From the NCBI RefSeq assembly GCF_026151205.1, contig NC_087076.1, positions 8,036,902 through 8,100,901 of the forward strand: 64,000 nt of DNA, read 5' to 3'. Within the stretch, counting starts at the first letter, position 1. Each line of letters opens with the position of its first letter. Positions 24,469-36,900 of the stretch are shown here, in pieces. Made by a program: the position numbers and the translations under genes. The DNA comes from Bolinopsis microptera. Its lineage: Eukaryota; Ctenophora; Tentaculata; Lobata; Bolinopsidae. A model generated the notes under the pieces. It was given only the letters and a program-made list of their open reading frames with translations. It made no database searches and was not told the origin of the DNA.

Positions 24469-25135
24469 TATAATGAGGAACCGCCATACAAAAGAGCCAG
24501 TTTGGATCCACGACATGAATATTTGTTTTCGATCTCTACGGATTGATAATTGATATGGAGATCTACAGAGAGTTATTCTGAATAACTGAATATTCAAATA
24601 TTCAAATATTCGGCGAATAGACACTAGATAGTACTATCAGGGTTATCAGTATTAAATGAATTGTGATGTTTGACGGCTTGACCGTAGCTCAGGAATTACA
24701 ATTTCGGTGACATACACTTATTTGCAACGTTTGAGAGTGGTGAATTGTCTTTAATATGAAGTGGTGAATTGTCTTTAATATGAATGCAATATTACATAAA
24801 ATGCAATATTACATAAAAATATACAAAAATTAATTAAACGGTAAAGAGGTCAAGATGTGTTTGTCCTGTCAAGTGTCATACCACTTTACTCGTTTGATAT
24901 CGTTAGCAATTTTTTTTTAAATCTTGGTGATCAGCCAAAAAAACCCGATTGTAAGATAAAAGTCTTTGCCTGCTTATCCATTATCTATAACTAGCTCTAA
25001 AAGTAACAGAGATCGTTCAAAAGGACGATCCACATGTTCGGGTTCCAAAATATGTTACAATATTTTGAACAATAAGACTAATATATAAAACCATTATATT
25101 TAATCTATCCTTCTAGTTCTACAGCTAACAAGAAA
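24469..25135. other. Intergenic region after the satellite
   Basis: No gene is seen. Two small direct duplications occur: AGTGGTGAATTGTCTTTAAT repeated near 24737 and 24761, and ATGCAATATTACATAAA repeated near 24783 and 24800. The region is AT-rich and contains the upstream region of the F5/8-CCP gene. Confidence 0.6.
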
Positions 25136-27444
25136 ATGTTTCTTATTGTATTTTTGACATTGGTGCCGACATTGCAAACTCAAAGTGGTGAGTAAATATT
25201 ACTATTAGATGGTTATTCGTTCATACTTATCTTTATCGGCAGAAATTTAGAATCTGTTTCTTCCCATCTGTTGTTTGTTTGTTTGTTTATAGAACCCGTC
25301 CCCAATCTCGTATCGGAAAATGACTAAACTCAGGTCCGAGTGTGAATACGGGTGGTACCTGCAAGAGTGTTCATTAAGCATTTAGAGTTCTGTAAAACTG
25401 CAGTTACAATTGTGCTAGAGTATTTTTAGTATATACGATTGGTATCAGATTTATATCCCTACATGCTTCCAAAATTTGTAAAGCCGTAGTACATACATAT
25501 CATATTACACCGGAGCCTACACAGTGCAATCTCCTCCAGTCGATCTGCGCCGCGTATGTTTATATAAGCGCGCGGCGCAGACTGGAGGAAACCACACTCT
25601 GCAAGTTCGATCCAGTGCAATGCTACGTGTACGTACTACGGCTTCATCTCCAACTTTCTGCACAATGTACTGGAATGTTTTGAAGGAAAAGAAAGAACAA
25701 CAAAAATTATATATATAAATAAAATCAGCGATTTAATGTTAGGAGGGTTTAATTCCCTGGTTTCTAAAATCAGCTTTTAAAAAAAAAATAATAAAGTATG
25801 TAACGTCGATACCAAACCGATTATTGAGCGATAATAACTGAGTAGTTGATTCCTGGGTTGCGGAGTCATTCAGATGTTCCAGTTTTTTAATGTGGTTCTT
25901 GTTCAGTTCTTGACCAGAAGTGTCTAATGAAGAAAACTCTTCCTTAAATGCTGATATAAGTCGTCTCAATCCCAGAAATTATGAATGATGACCCAGTGTA
26001 AAAGTGCAGAAATCGGCCGAAAATAACAAAGACTAAAAACAGTTAAAAAGTGACAAGATTCAAACACAAGGAAAATTAATAACTTAGAGCGTAATAAGGA
26101 ATATCTCCAAACAGAGTTTTCTGAGAGGGTGAGAGGTTCTTTAATTAGAACTAAAGATTAAATGAGACCCACTAAAGGTACTAAATTAACCGGACTGCTA
26201 GCAAGGAATCGAGATTGGGAATAAAAATAAAAGCGGAATAAATTTTAAGATAATCTTCTTCCCATCTATGAATGGTCTGATTAAAGTTTTAATAAAGCCC
26301 ACATACTCATAGACTGCCTAATAGTAATAAATCTAAAATGCGTTTAAGTACAGTTTAGCCATATTTGATCAGAAAATTAAAATCTTAATCCATTTCACTT
26401 GAACTTTAAGTTTAAATTGCAGGTTTGGTTCCAATCAAGAGCGTCGTCATGACAACAGAAGATACCTCATACCCGGCAACCAACCTACTCGATGGAAACT
26501 ATGCAACTATTGGACACAGTATTCAGAGAAACCATTCTAATGGATTTATCATCTCAATAGAACTCCCGTCAGCATATAGAATATCCCTGATACGGGTGAT
26601 TAATAGGCAAGACTGTTGTAAAAAGAGAATTATCGGATTTAGCGTGTACATCGTGGACAAGGACGGATCAGAGGTCCACTGTGGCAGTTTCACTGAAGCG
26701 AAGTCAGAATATGAGTTTATGCGGGGAGGAGTTGGAGATAAGGTTGAGATAAGAAAGGAGGGGGATGTAGGGCCAGTTAATCTGGCAGAGGTGGAGATCA
26801 ACGGTGTTCCAGGTGATGACATTCTCGATATCATTCTATTTCTCGAATTTTAAATAGATTGAGATGCTAAAAATTAAAACAATTGCATTTAATAATGTAT
26901 GTAGTTTTCAATGACAGGCAATTAATTGTAAATTTCAGTATGCGATAACCTCGCCCCTTGGAAGAAAGTAACATCGGAGCCAGCCCTACCAGCTCCAAAC
27001 GGAGTAGAGATAACACTCAGCTGTCCTGCAGACTACACCAACAAGGCAGGTGACAAAGCCACTTGTCAGAACGGAACTTTTGTCCCAGTTGATCAATCTC
27101 CTGATTGTCGTGGTGAGTTGACTACTGAATATATGGTGCACACAAAAAAATAATATACTTCTCTTGGCTGATTCCTAACATCACGTGGAAAACAGAAATC
27201 GAAAAGTTCTACATTTTCAGCCAAGTGCTCCGTCAACTTCAATCTAGATATCATGGTAGCAGACTATGAGTTACCAGCTGAAGATGGGACAGAAATATCC
27301 TACAGCTGCCCACGAAGACAAGCGAAGAAAATAAAAGATGTCAAAGCAGTCTGCCAACAGGGTACAATCACCTTTCCTGGTGGATATCCAGATTGCTCCA
27401 TAATAGGTTGGATATTTTTTCTGATTTGTTTGATTACAAGTTAA
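25136..27444 (+). CDS. Secreted F5/8-type (galactose-binding-like) plus two CCP domains
   Basis: Four exons, all joined in phase 1: 25136-25187 (signal peptide MFLIVFLTLVPTLQTQS), 26423-26812, 26939-27112 and 27221-27444. Exon 2 encodes a single jelly-roll-like F5/8C/fucolectin-type domain (ATNLLDGNYAT, ISIELPSAYRISLIRVINR, GFSVYIVDKDGS, LAEVEINGV). Exons 3 and 4 each encode a CCP/sushi-like module with four cysteines (V-CDNLAPW..ITLSCP..ATCQNG..PDCR; KCSVNF..ISYSCP..AVCQQG..PDCS). After the last CCP the frame ends in a short hydrophobic tail (GWIFFLICLITS, stop at 27442-27444), possibly a GPI or membrane signal, unless GT at 27411 is a donor to a further exon. Such proteins usually bind carbohydrate or act in innate recognition; that role is inferred. 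I do not recognise an orthologue. Confidence 0.7.
25531..25590. repeat. GC-rich hairpin in intron 1 of the F5/8-CCP gene
   Basis: CCTCCAGTC-GAT-CTGCGCCGCG is followed after about 14 nt by CGCGCGGCGCAGACTGGAGG, its reverse complement with a 3 nt bulge. The stem stands out in AT-rich surroundings. It may be a transposon remnant or a small-RNA precursor-like hairpin; neither is shown. Confidence 0.75.
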
Positions 27445-29828
27445 GGGACTTAAACATTAATTAATGTACTAATTTAAAACTGTTTCCTCGAACCTTTTTA
27501 GGGCCGAAAGGTTTGAGGCAGTTTTAAATCTGTACGAAAAGATATTTCAACCTTCGGTAATATTTCTTATCAGTTCATTCGATTCACTGATAAACAAGTT
27601 TTAGTTTAAATTATTTTGCGATAACATAACGAATATGCTTAATAGTAAACTTCATGTACTCCAAAAGGCAAAAAGTGATTTCGTAATATGTGAAGGGTCC
27701 CTTATTAATGTTCTTAGTCTTATTACGATACCGTGACAACGAGTTGATAGTCGGCACCAGGCGATTTAAAATAACACATTTTAAAAAGATGGGGTAGAAA
27801 CAAGAAAAAGGGGCTCCCGTCTTGTTCCCTGAATTACATTTGGCATTTATTGATCCGAACCTGGAGAAAGAAAGTCTCCAGGGATGCCGTAGAACCTGGA
27901 GAAAAAAGTCTCCAGGGATGCCGTAGAACCTGGAAAAAAAGAAAGTCTCCAGTGATGCCGTAGAACCTGGAGAAAGAAAGTCTCCAGTGATGCCGTAGAA
28001 CCTGGAGAAATAAAGTCTCCAGGGATGCCGTTAATTTCAGCTTAATGTTCCACGGTCATACTTTTCGGATAGTAAAACTAAAAGACACTTATTCAAATAC
28101 ATTTAAAGTTTTAAATAGTTAGAATAAAACATGGTTTCTCATACGAGCTTTTTGTTTCTACTTTATACTTTCATAGCAAAGCAATTAATTTGCTTTCATT
28201 CATCATTCATAATCAGTAATCACAAGCTATCCCTGCCACGACGGGAATTGTAAAATTTTACAATGAAAATCACAAAATTTCAGAAGTAAATCCTCAGATG
28301 ACCAGATTGATTATGAATAACGGCTTAACTATCAATTATCTAATTTCTCCAAAAACTCAAGCTCAGCACTATAAATATTTAAACAGTGCAAGAGATTAAT
28401 AAATAGCTTAATTGATTTAAAGCAAAATAATATACTGTCACCAGTAAACGATGAAAAAAAAAAACAAATAAATAACAACAATTTCTTAAGCTCTACTTGC
28501 TTATTATATTATCACAGTAGAATACCGTTCAAGAGACTTTTAACAAACCTTACCGGCAATATCTTTATCATTTTACATTCGGAAAATTTATGATATGTTT
28601 TATAGATATTTTAAATTTTTAGAAGCTTCTAACAAATTTATCGCCGATAAGATATAACTTTCAAACAATCAAGTCAGCAATAATCACTTGCAAACTACAA
28701 CAGAGAAACAGGGAGCTATAGTCAGCGTTACATAGTATTTAATATATAGTAAATAAACTTATTAAGTATAACCAATCCTAAAGTTCTCATAAACTATTAA
28801 CAAATCTAAGCAAATCTAATCTAATGTTATGGCACAAATATTACAATAATAAGAGTTACAAATGAGGTGCAAGACAAAAGATAAGGATAACAGCCGTCAT
28901 AATTATACGAGACTTTACATAATTATGTATAAGTTACATCACAAAAACGTAAATTAAATCAGATTCAACATTTCATCAAGAAACACAACAAAATAGAAAA
29001 GTCATCAGACAGACTACAGTTTTTTCAAAAATGTTTTCTGACAATTTTTTGTTGGGTAATGGTTAGGAAATATCAAAATTGCCAAAATCTGTGTTTATCT
29101 ATAGAAAATCCTATCTGCACTTAAGCCTAAAATTATTTTTATAATAAGATATAATATAACTAATTTCTATCTGTTCAACTATCAAAACCTTACCCCATTT
29201 CTATGTTGGAAGAATGAATCTTTTATCCGATTGGAAAAATATCGTAATCATAAATTTGAATCCTAAATATCTTTATCGTACAAATTAAGAGAAACAAGTA
29301 AGCTGTACAAAATAATCAATAAATAAATAACCTAGTGCAGTCTCTTATACAAAAAGCCTAAAAGACTCAGCCAATTTCTTGCCAGAAATGAAAATCAAAA
29401 TATTATGTGAATTTTTTCGTTGCAAGGAAAGAAATTGGCTGAAAAGTGTACCGTTGCTGCCCTTAACATTTTTTGAAAGTTTAACGTTAGATTTGACGAT
29501 CTAAGGACTATTTCGGTCACAATTTGTAAAGAGCAGCAGCGGTTAAAATCCTATATTAAAATTTCACGCAATGTATTCCAACCGGTCTAGCCAATTTCAG
29601 CCACTTCGAAATCCTACTCTCAGTTCATATTTGTAAATGTTCAGATCATGATAGTTCAGAATTTCATAGACTTTAAAGCGTTTTGTCCGGGAAAAAGGGC
29701 AAAGAACGGTCAAAAACACCCGTTACCTAAGGCAAAGAAGGAAGCTTGAGTTACTGGATAACAGTAAGCTAGCACCCTCTAGTTACTCAGGAAACTTGAC
29801 AACAGTAACCTAGCAACGTATACTCTAA
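27445..29828. other. AT-rich intergenic region between convergent genes
   Basis: The stretch separates the end of the F5/8-CCP gene (+) from the end of the LRP gene (-). Apart from the tandem repeat at 27857-28031 I see no coding sequence, RNA gene or mobile element. Confidence 0.6.
27857..28031. repeat. Tandem repeat, five copies of about 35 bp
   Basis: GAACCTGGAGAAAGAAAGTC followed by TCCAGGGATGCCGTA repeats five times with small indels in the A-rich part. Each unit has an internal CTGGAG...CTCCAG inverted pair, so single units can fold. Confidence 0.9.
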
Positions 29829-30983
29829 CTAGTCGTATAACAAGGGTTCGTCGTCCTCTTGCCTCAGTTCGTCCCTGACTGGTTCCATAGGGTACATGTC
29901 CACCAAGGTGTTGCTACGCAACCGCCCACGTGTTCTTTTCCACTTTCTGTACCTGCACAGTGCACATGAAAGTTTGGAAAGAAATAAAACTAAAAGCGGA
30001 GCAGCATCCTTAAATACAGCTGCAATAATAGGGAAATGTTTGTTTTAACACCCAAGTACTCAAGTAAAATGCGTCGTCAGATCCAATTAAATCCAAAACT
30101 TGGAACCGATCCAATTAAATCCAAAACTTGGAACATACCCAACAGCTGTTGCCAGTACACCAAGAGTCACAGCTATAGACAGGCCCACTGTTACCATGGT
30201 GGTGAAATCGTACTTGTGGTCAGAATCCGTGAAAGATTGTATGACCACGTGATCAGGCGATACTGAACAACCTGGGGAGGAATGTCAGATTAGAGAGGGG
30301 GGAGGAATGTCAGATTAGAGAGGGGGGAGGTGTGATTTTAGTGTGATTTAAACTTTTACAAGTATACAAATATACAGCATGTGAGGGTCAGAGAGCTCAG
30401 GAAAACATCTTACTTAATTTTGGTAAGTATCATAAAGTAACAGTTATATTAAATCAGAAAATTGTGAGAGGGTTCTTACCCTGAGCGTTGTCATGACAAC
30501 AGTATTTGAGATTAGACCGGTAGTTTAGGAAGCAGCTTGTGTTGAGTGAGCAGGGGTCTTCACACATAGTCCAGTCACACCGCTCACCGTAGAAACCGTG
30601 TCCACAACTGAAATAGTTTAAATGTTATAGTCGCCGAATGTGTGCAAGGGTTGACATTTTTCATGGTTGGACTTATAAACTAGGTTTTACGTGACCAGGG
30701 TAGCAAAATGCCAAGTAGCAGGTTTCTCAGTTCTCCTCCTACCTCCCTGATATTGACTATCTTGAAGCTACTAACCTGCAAGCTTGGTGTGACCCGGTAG
30801 AGTTACACCAGCTGTCTCCTTCACAGTAGCCCTGGTCACAACTAGACTTCTCAGATAGACACGTCCTCAGAGTGTCCAGTCCCTGAACACACCCGCACTC
30901 GCCCCGTCGTTCATCTCCCCACGCCGCAAAACACAAGTCCGAGCAACCGCCGCGGTTGTTTCGGCAACTCAACAACTCAGGGT
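29829..30983 (-). CDS. LRP C-terminal exons: EGF modules, transmembrane helix, tail
   Basis: Four exons. 30776-30983 encodes Cys-rich EGF-like sequence ([20 protein letters not shown], the LRP-type module that follows a propeller). 30480-30607 encodes a second Cys-rich module ([19 protein letters not shown]). 30139-30262 encodes the membrane segment ([20 protein letters not shown]), and 29829-29952 the 40-residue cytoplasmic tail starting [10 protein letters not shown] and ending in EDDEPLLYD, then TAG. Phases 2, 1 and 2 match across the three introns. The tail has basic stop-transfer residues and an acidic dileucine sequence (DDEPLL), a known AP-2-type sorting signal, but no NPxY motif. The donor after the transmembrane exon abuts a duplicated 28 bp stretch (about 30079-30134). 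Confidence 0.85.
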
Positions 30984-33900
30984 CTGGGGGAAGGAATGAT
31001 TTTATTAGTAATCCATGAAAAGATTTGAAAATACTGTTGTTGGGATATTTGTGCTAAATATATTTATGTTCGGAGACAAGTACTTGGAGTTTAAGGGGGG
31101 GTTCACCCTGATTTTTTTGTGAAACTTGGTTTCAAGATAGCAGTTGACCAACAAACTAGGACCAGAGACCGAACTTTTGAGGGGGTCCCGGACCCCAACC
31201 GCCAAACAGTGCCCGCGGGGCAGCCACGCCCATATTTGGTCCAAATTAGGCCCAATTTAGCCAAATACCCTGAACATGCCCAAAATCCAGATTTTAGGTG
31301 CTTTACTTGTAGCTAGTGGTTCCCTGAACTCGTATATGAATTTTCATCAAGATTGAACAAAAAATGATTGAGTTATGATCAAAAACCATATGACCATATT
31401 TGGGCATACGCACCAAATTTGATCGATTTTGGCCCATAAATTGGTCAAATATCAATATTTTTGAATGAAACCAACTTTATATGGAAGGTAAGCCTATACT
31501 ACACATTATCTATGATTATCAGCTCAGTATCTACCTAACTGTGGATTCTGTGTTCAAATAATCGCAAAAAATGAACAAAATTGCCCATATCTCAATTCGC
31601 GATATTTGCAAAACTGACTTCGCTCAAAACAATAGAACTCAATAGGGTTTCAATATTTTTTCATAAAATTTTCAGAATCAACGTAGAATTGTCTCATGAC
31701 CTTAAGTTTAGGGACAGAATTTTGAGTTAGGCCTTTAAAAAATTTGGCGGCCAAATTCTAAATTTAGCAGTGCAAATTTTGGAATTTGGCCGCCAAATAT
31801 TTTTAAAGGCCTAACTCAAAATTCTGTCCCAAAACTTAAGGTCATGAGACAATTCTACGTTGATTCTGAAAATTTCATGAAAAAATATTGAAACCCTATA
31901 CTATTGAGTTCTATTGTTTTGAGCGAAGGCAGTTTTGCACATATCGCAAACTGAGATATGGGCAATTTTGTTCATTTTTTGCGATTATTTGAGCATAGAA
32001 TCCACAATTAGGTAGATACTGAGCTGATAATCATAGATAATGTGTAGTATAGGCTTACCTTCCATATAAAGTTGGTTTCATTCAAAAATATTGATATTTG
32101 ACCAATTTATGGGCCAAAATCGATCAAATTTGGTGCGTATGCCCAAATATGGTCATATGGTTTTTGATCATAACTCAATCATTTTTTGTTCAATCTTGAT
32201 GAAAATTCATATACGAGTTCAGGGAACCACTAGCTACAAGTAAAGCACCTAAAATCTGGATTTTGGGCATGTTCAGGGTATTTGGCTAAATTGGGCCTAA
32301 TTTGGACCAAATATGGGCGTGGCTGCCCCGCGGGCACTGTTTGGCGGTTGGGGTCCGGGACCCCCTCAAAAGTTCGGTCACTAGTCCTAGTTTGTTGGTC
32401 AACTGCTATCTCGAAACCAAGTTTCACAAAAAAATCAGGGTGAACCCCCCCCCTTAACTGATCTGCAGTAAAGTAGTGTTATTACCGTAAACTCTCTGCG
32501 AGTCCTCCTGGAAGAGGACCAGTTTGAAAGGTCTGCTCGCTAACTTCCTCGCGCTCTCTATCCCACCTGACATTACGTTGTAGGTCACCAGCTCTGACTT
32601 CCCCTCAGCTTCAGATACCCAGTATAGGTTACCATCGAAATATTTCAGATTCTCGACGTGACTGTAAATGTAGCAATTAAGATTCAATATATTCAGATAT
32701 GTAAAGTATGAACGTTCAGATCGGCTTATGACCCATTTTTGTAGCAAACCTTTGGAGTTTTTACTAAAGATACAAACTATTGAGAATGAGATGCCAAGTT
32801 AACAATAACAAACCTTATATTCCTAGCAACAGTGCTGAACTTAGTCTCGCTGGCCCCCTTGGTAGAGAAGATAGCCCTGTGGTGAGCATCGTACCAGTAT
32901 AAAGTACCAGTAGTCGTATCAATAGCTAGTGAAGTGGGGAGGAACTGTGACCTGTACAATGGTCTCATACCTGCCGGGGGATATTATCAAATTCTACTAT
33001 ATGGTAATGTTGTCTCTATGTAGCGGAGAACGATAAAACAGATAAAATGTCCGATTTCATTCTAAAAACTTTAATATTCTGCTTCTTACTAAGTCAATTC
33101 CAAAAAACAAACTCGATATGATTAGTTAATATCAATATGCGACTACAGAACTAAATGTTGTTTAAATCAACAGATAAAACACAAACCTCGACCACTCCTA
33201 GAGCAAGTGTAGATATGAGCAGTAGCTCCAACACTACCGATCCAGAACAGATCACCACTGAAGGGGTCCATGACCAGGTGATGAGGGGTGGACTCCAACT
33301 TTACCAGTTCTACTACAGAGCTACCCTCCATATTGGACACCATCAGTCCTGCAATTAGAGGGGTATGCAGGTAAAATTAGAGTCAGCTAGAATTGGAGGG
33401 GAGGTAAATAAAAGCGGAAGAATTAGAGAATCACAAAAATAATATTTTCAGATTGTAAAGCTGAACATGCCAATCATACTGAACATAATGAACACACCAA
33501 ACATGCCAAACATACTGAACATACTGAACATACCGAACATGCTGAACATACTGAACATACTGAACATACCATAGTTGGTCAGTACGAAATGTACGAACTG
33601 TACGAATTTTTTACGACTTTTGTACGAACTGACCAACTATGGAACATACCGTGACTTGTCTGATTAGTCCAGTAGATATTATCAGATACCCAGTCCACTG
33701 CAACATCAGATATGGCAGTGTTACCATAGTGATACACTTCTTGTAGTTTCCCTGACGACTCACTCAGTGATGTCATCATTATCGAGTTTAGTTTAGAGTC
33801 TGCGTACACAGCTTTCTGTTAATATGAAGTTCTCATGAAAATACTGTTAGGGTAAAAGGAGGACATTCAAATAGGGTAACAGTAAACAATATTAAACCTA

Positions 33901-36900
33901 AGTGTACAGTAAATAAGGGGCCATTCAGTTTTAATAGACATTAAAATGGAAAACTTTTTGAATCTTACCACGCGTCGACGGTAAAGAGAGAGTTAATTCT
34001 TGTGAAAAATTTTAAATAATTTATAACAAGGCAGAATTGTAGAAACCTGGAGTGAGAAATGGTAATCCAGAGCCAGTACATTATCCAGAGCCAGCACCTG
34101 ACTCAACATGTCCTTATTAGGAGCGTTATTATCCAGTTCCCACAGCTGAATAGAAGGGTTCTGGAGATGTGCCAGCTGAGCACCGGATGGTTGGACCAGA
34201 GCCAGAAGTACTGGAGAGTGGGTTGTTTGGCAGCTCTTACCGTCGGCAGCTAGGTAGTAACCTTGTCTACACGAACACTTGCCTTCATGGCACCTGATGT
34301 GGACAAGATTAGTTACTTAATCTAGAAATGTAATCTTCAGTTTACTTTTGTTAATGGTAATATTTTCTACAGAACTGCGTTCATTGTCTTACATCAATAA
34401 TATGATGTACTAAGGATATTGTCCATTATCTCATATGATTTATTGGCAACACATTTTTTCTGCATAATGCTTGATGACAATAAGCAATGTTAGGTGTAGG
34501 TATGTGGAGGGGTAACGTTTTATGACCAGATCAAAGGCAACGTTACACGACAAACTGTGTATCATGTATCGCTTCAACTTTCGCTTTCGTGTTTTTCATT
34601 CGAAGGTGATCCAGGTCAACATCACTCCACTGTGTAGCATTGTATTATGGTACTTAACTCTTTCAGTTTGGTTAACAGCGGTTTTCTGTACAATTATGTG
34701 TAGTCTTATAATATGATCTGATTACCTTTGTTGGCAGCGAGCCAGGTCACACGGTAGTTGCTCAGTACACTTTCTCTGTTCTTTATTCCAGACTTGTCCT
34801 GCTTTACACAGGAAACATTCTCTTTCGTCCTTCTTATCTACACAGTCAACCTTCCCATCGCACACCTGAAGTTATAGTGTTAAACCCTGTTATATAGTAG
34901 CTTACTATAGTGCTTTAGTAGTTTGGTCTAGTAGTACGTGTAGTGTAAGTAACACTAACAGTAGGGCGTCTCCGTTATAAAGTGCACTAAATCAGTTGAC
35001 AGTTTACATTTTATTGTATTATATTACGTCGTCCTTAACTGTTAAGTCTATAGTTGACATTTTCACTTGACTGTATGGTCGCCATTCATTCGTGGAATCA
35101 TGGGACTCTATGTGTGATGTGGTCAGAGCTTCCAGCATAATATTGCAATTTGAGACCATATTACTAACATCTTTACATTGAGTAATATTACATTACGACA
35201 CGCTCATTGAGGGTTCCTTTCAGTGGCTGTAGGAAACAAATACCTCTACATTATAATATTAAGTGTGTTACTTTTGTTACTTGGCAACTCTTCCCGTTAT
35301 AAATTATATATTTGTGATTTTAGGACGGGGTTTTACTTTTGAAACTTTGTTTTGAAGTTATGACAATTGTTGGCTTTCTCTTAAATTTACAGAAATGTTA
35401 TATTTTTGTTTGAGAGGTTGCGATCACTTGTGTGTGAAACAGGAAACTCCGATGTGAAGTTTTGGTTATGTTTTATATGTGTGCCGTGCGGCAAATAGGT
35501 ACAATGCCGGCCGGTTATTAATATTAACCGACTAATAGCCGGCTAACTATTAGCCTACACGTGCTTTTACACGCTCTGACCACTGATCTGACGATCCATA
35601 TTACCAAACTTGGTATGATCGTCAGTTTTTCAATCTACTGATCGAATCTTTGTTAAATTTCCATTCCTTTTGCAATGCGACGATCATGATTCATAACCTT
35701 AATCTCGATTTTATTTGCATCTCATTGCTTAAACCTGTGTTGATTTGTACATTGTGTAACATAATAGACCAGACTTTGTTTCCCTAATTTAACTCCATCA
35801 GGAAACTATATATCCCATCAACTCGAATGAAGAAATAAGATCAAGCACGCCATGACCTCACCATTCACCATACCAGCAAACTTTGGAATAGAACTTCTCA
35901 AATTAAAATCAAACAATGTTACTCTAGTATCAGATGATGGGCCAATACAAGCTAGTGCCGTAATATTATCTCTGAACAGTCCCGTGATAAAGAAACGAAT
36001 GCTGGAGGAAGATCAGACTGAACTGAGCTTTTATGGGTATTCAGCAGAATCAGTGAAGCTGTTCCTGAAGACATGCTACCAGGGCCGGCTAGATACGTCT
36101 GACAAGAAGAACATGTCTCACCTCCACAAGATATCCCACGTGTACCAGGTGTATTGGATAACAGAGGCTCTGCTGGAGGAGTATAGGAGCCGTGTTCACA
36201 GGTGTACTCAACACACTTACGGGTTTGAAACTGCTCTGTTCCTGTTCAAAGAAGCTGCGAGCACTCTGTTAGTTCTGAAGAAACAGACGTTTGTTGATGT
36301 ATTCATACAGTCCTTTGCGGGGGTACCCGAAAGGAGGGAAGAGTTCCTTAAACTGTACCTGAAGAACCTGCACAAGTACAGCGCAGAAGAGTTGAAGATA
36401 GCTGTAGAACTATCAGGTGGAAGGGTAGACATTGTGGTGAACGCTCTAGCTAATCACATCTTGGAGTTCAAGAGACTTGACACAAACGCTCGAGGCCTGC
36501 TAAAGAACATCAAATTCTCCTATCTAGAAACAGAGCACCCTCAAGCGTATAAAGCACTATTTGACGTGCTTGTCGATAACATAAAGTACCTGGAGAATGA
36601 GGATGCTGCAATGATCCTGAAACTAAGACATGGGGTATCACTTGGAGATCCACTAGCCTGGGACAGAAACATCACTCTCGCTAATCTCTTTCATACCAGA
36701 GTGGAGGATGATTCTGAAGATGTTGAGTTCGGGGACTCGCTCAGTGAATCAGTTGGTTCCTCGCTCTCTTTAAACGATCGCCCAATCATTCAACTTAGTT
36801 CTTCAGACTCGGACGAAGACACTCCAACTACATCCAGAGTGTGCTCCAGTGACGACGGTAGTGCAGCGTATTTCTCTTCCAGAGAGGATGAGGAATCACA

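Noticed and set aside
31119-31316. A 65-codon frame found again at 32230-32427 on the other strand
   Set aside because: Duplicate reading caused by the palindrome; no protein family similarity.
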